Shown here piece by piece: positions 61,343 to 64,000 of a DNA stretch of 64,000 nt. The DNA comes from QFOX01 sp044237845. GTDB lineage: Bacteria > Pseudomonadota > Alphaproteobacteria > Rickettsiales > UBA3002. The notes beneath the pieces were generated by a model that saw only the letters and a program-made list of their open reading frames with translations, was not told where the DNA came from and made no database searches. Within the stretch, counting starts at the first letter, position 1, and every line of letters starts with the position of its first letter. The stretch lies in contig JBIIEL010000006.1 in NCBI GenBank assembly GCA_044237845.1, positions 4,867-68,866 on the forward strand, written 5' to 3'. The translations under genes were made by a program, and so were the position numbers.

Positions 61343-62620
61343 CTACCGCGCAACAGCCACTTCTTGATCATTGCGCTCATTAAGGACCGCTTGCTGCTTC
61401 TCGTTATTGTTTTTCTTTCCGGTAGAGGCGATATAAATACCCGTGAGTGCCGCGACCGTGCCGATGATACTACCCCAGCGAGCACCACCAACTGATTTCT
61501 CAATCTTAGCGATCTCTTCCATTGTAGCACCGGATGAACGCGCTTTTTCAATCCGCTTTGCGATCAGTTCGGGGCTTCTAAAGTAGAGACCTTTAACGGT
61601 TGGAATGATACCGCCACCCTTCTTCTCGCCCGCTCCGCCCGCTTTGCCAAGGTCGGCCAGAACGGTGTTCATGCCTTTTACTTCCCCGAGGGTTTTCAGA
61701 CCGTCAGTGCCGAGCTTGCTCTTGAGCGCCGCATCCATGTGAGGTTTAAACTCAGCATGTTCGGTAATATATTTTGTGGTTTCCGCCACTTTATTCTCGA
61801 GCGCTTTGGCTGCCTTGTTTTTGCCAAAACGGCCCGCAGTCTCCAGCTGAGTATGGAGCGCTTGCGCTTCACCAGCCAATCGCTCGATGGCTGTGTTATG
61901 AGTGGCAATCTCGGTTTCGATGCCGCTTGTAAACGTATCGAACTTAATGGATGTAGCAGTGCTGGTATATGCTTTAGGAGGGTTTTCCAATGCTACCTTT
62001 ACGTCAGCCTCGACTACGTGTTTCAAATCCGGAGTACTAAGGAGAAGCTTGCGTACTTCCGCTTCGGTAGCAGTGCCTTTTTCAGCCATCTCGGCCAGTT
62101 TCTCGCCGCCTTCGCGCAGCTTTTTTGCGCTAGCGCCTAGAGCTGCCTGATCGATAATAGCAACTTCTTTTCCGTCTACTTTTATTTTCTGGTTCAATTT
62201 CTTAAAGTTATCTACATCAAGAATGTTCTGCGCATCCGGGGTTTTCGCTAGGATCACCCGCAGTTCTTTCAGTTCGGCTTCGTTCGCCACCCGGTCCAGC
62301 GGCAAAGCTGTAATTTTTGCTTCGAGCGCTTCGGTCGCTTCCGCAATTTTTGCGACAGCCTCAAATTCGGGCTTAGCCTTATGCGCATCAATAACACCTC
62401 TTACCAGCATGGCTTGCGATTCATCGGTCGCTTTGACGGAAACAAAGTTTTTCGCGGCGGCAGCGGCCTCCTTCTCTACTTTCTTCAGTACGGCCGTATC
62501 CGTCACTTCAACCGTGTCCAGCAACACCTTGCCATCATGAGTGAGGCCATAGGTCTTGCCATCCACACCGAGTTGCAGGATGTCGTCTTCTACTTTGGAA
62601 AAATCGAATACACTGGTCAT
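61343..62620 (-). CDS. unknown coiled protein with C-terminal membrane anchor (Pho operon, gene 1)
   Basis: A 425-residue protein of no known family; AAGGAG precedes the ATG. Most of it is Ala/Lys/Glu-rich with helical and probably coiled-coil segments (KKLREGGEKLAEMAEKGTA; IERLAGEAQALHTQLE), a Gly-rich linker (KAGGAGEKKGGG), and one C-terminal membrane segment (WGSIIGTVAALTGIYIA, about 383-399) with the tail KKNNNEKQQAVLNERNDQEV. There is no signal peptide, so the bulk should face the cytoplasm if it is tail-anchored. Confidence 0.65.
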   Translation of the reverse strand: MTSVFDFSKVEDDILQLGVDGKTYGLTHDGKVLLDTVEVTDTAVLKKVEKEAAAAAKNFVSVKATDESQAMLVRGVIDAHKAKPEFEAVAKIAEATEALEAKITALPLDRVANEAELKELRVILAKTPDAQNILDVDNFKKLNQKIKVDGKEVAIIDQAALGASAKKLREGGEKLAEMAEKGTATEAEVRKLLLSTPDLKHVVEADVKVALENPPKAYTSTATSIKFDTFTSGIETEIATHNTAIERLAGEAQALHTQLETAGRFGKNKAAKALENKVAETTKYITEHAEFKPHMDAALKSKLGTDGLKTLGEVKGMNTVLADLGKAGGAGEKKGGGIIPTVKGLYFRSPELIAKRIEKARSSGATMEEIAKIEKSVGGARWGSIIGTVAALTGIYIASTGKKNNNEKQQAVLNERNDQEVAVAR

Positions 62621-62676
62621 AAAAGTCTCCTTAAAAAATGCGTTATGATCCCTTTATAACCTATCTTGATGCCGAG

Positions 62677-62698
62677 AAGTGTGAAGGTTTTGTGACAA
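62677..62698 (-). promoter_or_regulatory. candidate Pho (PhoB) box
   Basis: Read leftward: TTGTCAC-AAAA-CCTTCAC-ACTT, the same 11-bp plan as the boxes at 28843, 33952 and 35317. TATAAA 18 bp downstream (62653-62658) is a good -10, with the same spacing as at 33952. The start of the operon is at 62620. Confidence 0.7.
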
Positions 62699-62782
62699 TT
62701 GCACTAAGCGGGGGCTTTTGGCGCACAAAAATACCAATAACAATCTGTTATTTAAAAAATAAAGAAGAAAATGGTGAAAAAT

Positions 62783-62806
62783 GAAAAAAGCGGCTGCTAC
62801 ACCCGC
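62783..62806 (-). terminator. intrinsic terminator overlapping the end of rel
   Basis: Read leftward: AGCGG-GTGTAGCAG-CCGCT followed by TTTTTT. The stem includes the last codons and stop of rel, so the transcript ends almost at the stop codon, separating rel from the Pho operon. Confidence 0.6.
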
Positions 62807-64000
62807 TCGACGGACTGAACGACGTCTTTTGCCCTCAGGGAGGTGATAATTCCGGCGAGGTGGCGGGCGTTTTTTACCTCCACATCAATCAGCAGCTCGA
62901 AGAAGTCGCTGCTGCGGTTGGTGATTTTGAGGTTGCTGATGTTCCCCATGTCCTTCGCAATCACGTTGGCCACGCTTGCCAGCGCCGCCGTTTCGTGGCT
63001 GACGCTCATTTTCAGGCGGCCGACGAACATTTCGTCCTGCCCACTTCCCTCCCACGAAACATCGATCCATTTCTCCGGCGAATCCGCGAAGTTTTCCAGC
63101 GTGTCACAATCCATGGTGTGGATGGTGATGCCCTTGCCGGTGGCCACAATGCCCACGATTTTATCACCCGGAATGGGGTGGCAGCAGCCCGCATAGTGGA
63201 TCGCCATGCCGGGGATGAGCCCCTTGATCGGCATCGGCACGTTCTTTTTGGCTTTCTTTTTGAAGTTCGAGAGGTCGAACGGGTTTTTGACGCCAGCAGA
63301 TTCGGACTTGCGGGTGTGGAACACCGCGTCATAGACCTGATTGCGGTTAATCATCCCCTCACCCACCTCGGCGTATAGGTCTTCCGCCGTCGGCTTCTTC
63401 AGCACCGCGAGCGCAGGTTCCAGCATTTTATCTGTAATGTCGTGGCCTTCCTGCTTGAAGGTTTTGGTGAGGATCGCCTTGCCGAGCGCGATATATTCGT
63501 CGCGCTGCTGGTCGCGGATGTAGCGGCGGATCTCGGACTTCGCCTTGCCGGTGACTACAAACCGTTCCCAGCTGGGGCTTGGCGTTTGGGTTTTGGCGGT
63601 GATGATATCCACCTGATCACCGTTTTTAATGATATGCTTGAGCGGCACGATGCGGCCATTGACCTTCGCCCCCACGCAGGTGAAGCCCACGCCGGAATGC
63701 ACCGCGAACGCGAAATCCACAGGTGTTGAGCCGCGCGGCAGGGCGATGATGTCGCCCTTCGGGGTGAAGCAGAACACCTGATCGTGATACATTTCGAGCT
63801 TGGTGTTCTCGAGGAATTCCTCCGCCCCGTCGGACTGCTCCATAATCTCGAGCAGTTCACGCACCCATCGATATTGCTTGCCCTCGGTATTGGCTTTGTC
63901 TTCGCCCTGCTTATAGCCCCAATGCGCCGCCACCCCATATTCGGCCACCTCATGCATCTCGCGGGTGCGGATCTGCACCTCGATACGCTGCTGTTGCGGG
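62797..64000 (-). CDS. rel: RelA/SpoT family (p)ppGpp synthetase/hydrolase, partial
   Basis: The C-terminal ~400 codons of a bifunctional Rel protein, continuing past the right edge. Visible from the edge: the end of the synthetase domain (EVQIRTREMHEVAEYGVAAH), the TGS domain (DIIALPRGSTPVDFAFAVHS), a conserved-cysteine/RIS region (HYAGCCHPIPGDKIVGIV), and a C-terminal ACT domain ending in VVQSVERV. The synthetase and hydrolase catalytic centres are outside the window. Confidence 0.94.
   Translation of the reverse strand, partial: PQQQRIEVQIRTREMHEVAEYGVAAHWGYKQGEDKANTEGKQYRWVRELLEIMEQSDGAEEFLENTKLEMYHDQVFCFTPKGDIIALPRGSTPVDFAFAVHSGVGFTCVGAKVNGRIVPLKHIIKNGDQVDIITAKTQTPSPSWERFVVTGKAKSEIRRYIRDQQRDEYIALGKAILTKTFKQEGHDITDKMLEPALAVLKKPTAEDLYAEVGEGMINRNQVYDAVFHTRKSESAGVKNPFDLSNFKKKAKKNVPMPIKGLIPGMAIHYAGCCHPIPGDKIVGIVATGKGITIHTMDCDTLENFADSPEKWIDVSWEGSGQDEMFVGRLKMSVSHETAALASVANVIAKDMGNISNLKITNRSSDFFELLIDVEVKNARHLAGIITSLRAKDVVQSVERV

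Overview
This window is a chromosomal segment of an alphaproteobacterium. The evidence is the gene order (aroA-cmk-rpsA-sppA-ihfB-trpFBA; trxA-addA; metG-holB-tmk-dacC-rlpA; rel...pdxJ-acpS; thrS-infC), a FYDLN-acid (TIGR02300) protein, RcdA (DUF1465), an LdtR-like MarR regulator, PhaR/PHB genes, and CtrA-type sites (TTAA-N7-TTAA). I cannot name the genus. A deep-branching free-living or predatory-like lineage is a guess only. I found no tRNA, rRNA, CRISPR array, transposase or phage gene. The right end cuts a rel/spoT gene and the left end cuts a small unknown gene.

Layout. 0-2.3 kb: pterin dehydratase, tsaB, a lipoprotein and an RDD protein. 2.3-7.9 kb: a complete divergent biotin cluster (bioF-bioH-like-bioC-bioD leftward, bioB-bioA rightward). 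7.9-12.3 kb: a repeat-containing secreted protein, rpoZ, lipA-coq10-membrane protein, a corA broken by one in-frame amber codon, and msrB. 12.3-20.2 kb: an FtsB-like protein, an orphan TAXI binding protein, a MarR regulator, an orphan histidine kinase, glmS, a catalytically degenerate prepilin-peptidase/EAL pair, and the FYDLN protein. 20.2-28.1 kb: aroA-cmk-rpsA-sppA-ihfB-trpFBA. 28.2-36 kb: accessory genes around trxA-addA and rcdA. 36-39.9 kb: polyhydroxybutyrate genes, including an out-of-frame overlapping pair. 40-54.7 kb: serA, infC, thrS, a GT9 transferase, tatD, an inserted outer-membrane protein with a structured leader, metG, holB, tmk, dacC, rlpA and mltB. 54.9-60 kb: a glycerol-1-phosphate dehydrogenase, queF-queC-queE, tandem DUF192 genes, acpS and pdxJ. 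60.1-64 kb: an unknown operon and rel.

The most interesting signal is a set of unknown genes at five places that share an upstream motif: 7-mers of the type (C/T)TGTCA(C/T) or CCTTCAC, repeated with an exact 11-bp period. This is the form of the PhoB (Pho) box. The genes are at 28.2, 34.0, 35.4, 39.9 and 60.1-62.6 kb. None resembles a family I know. They lie between housekeeping genes that are usually close neighbours in this class, and two of them carry single-base frameshifts in G-rich runs. The 60.1-62.6 kb operon would make three proteins that each end in one Gly/Ala-rich membrane segment followed by a 22-24 residue basic/Gln-rich tail. Together they look like a lineage-specific phosphate-starvation regulon of unknown function.
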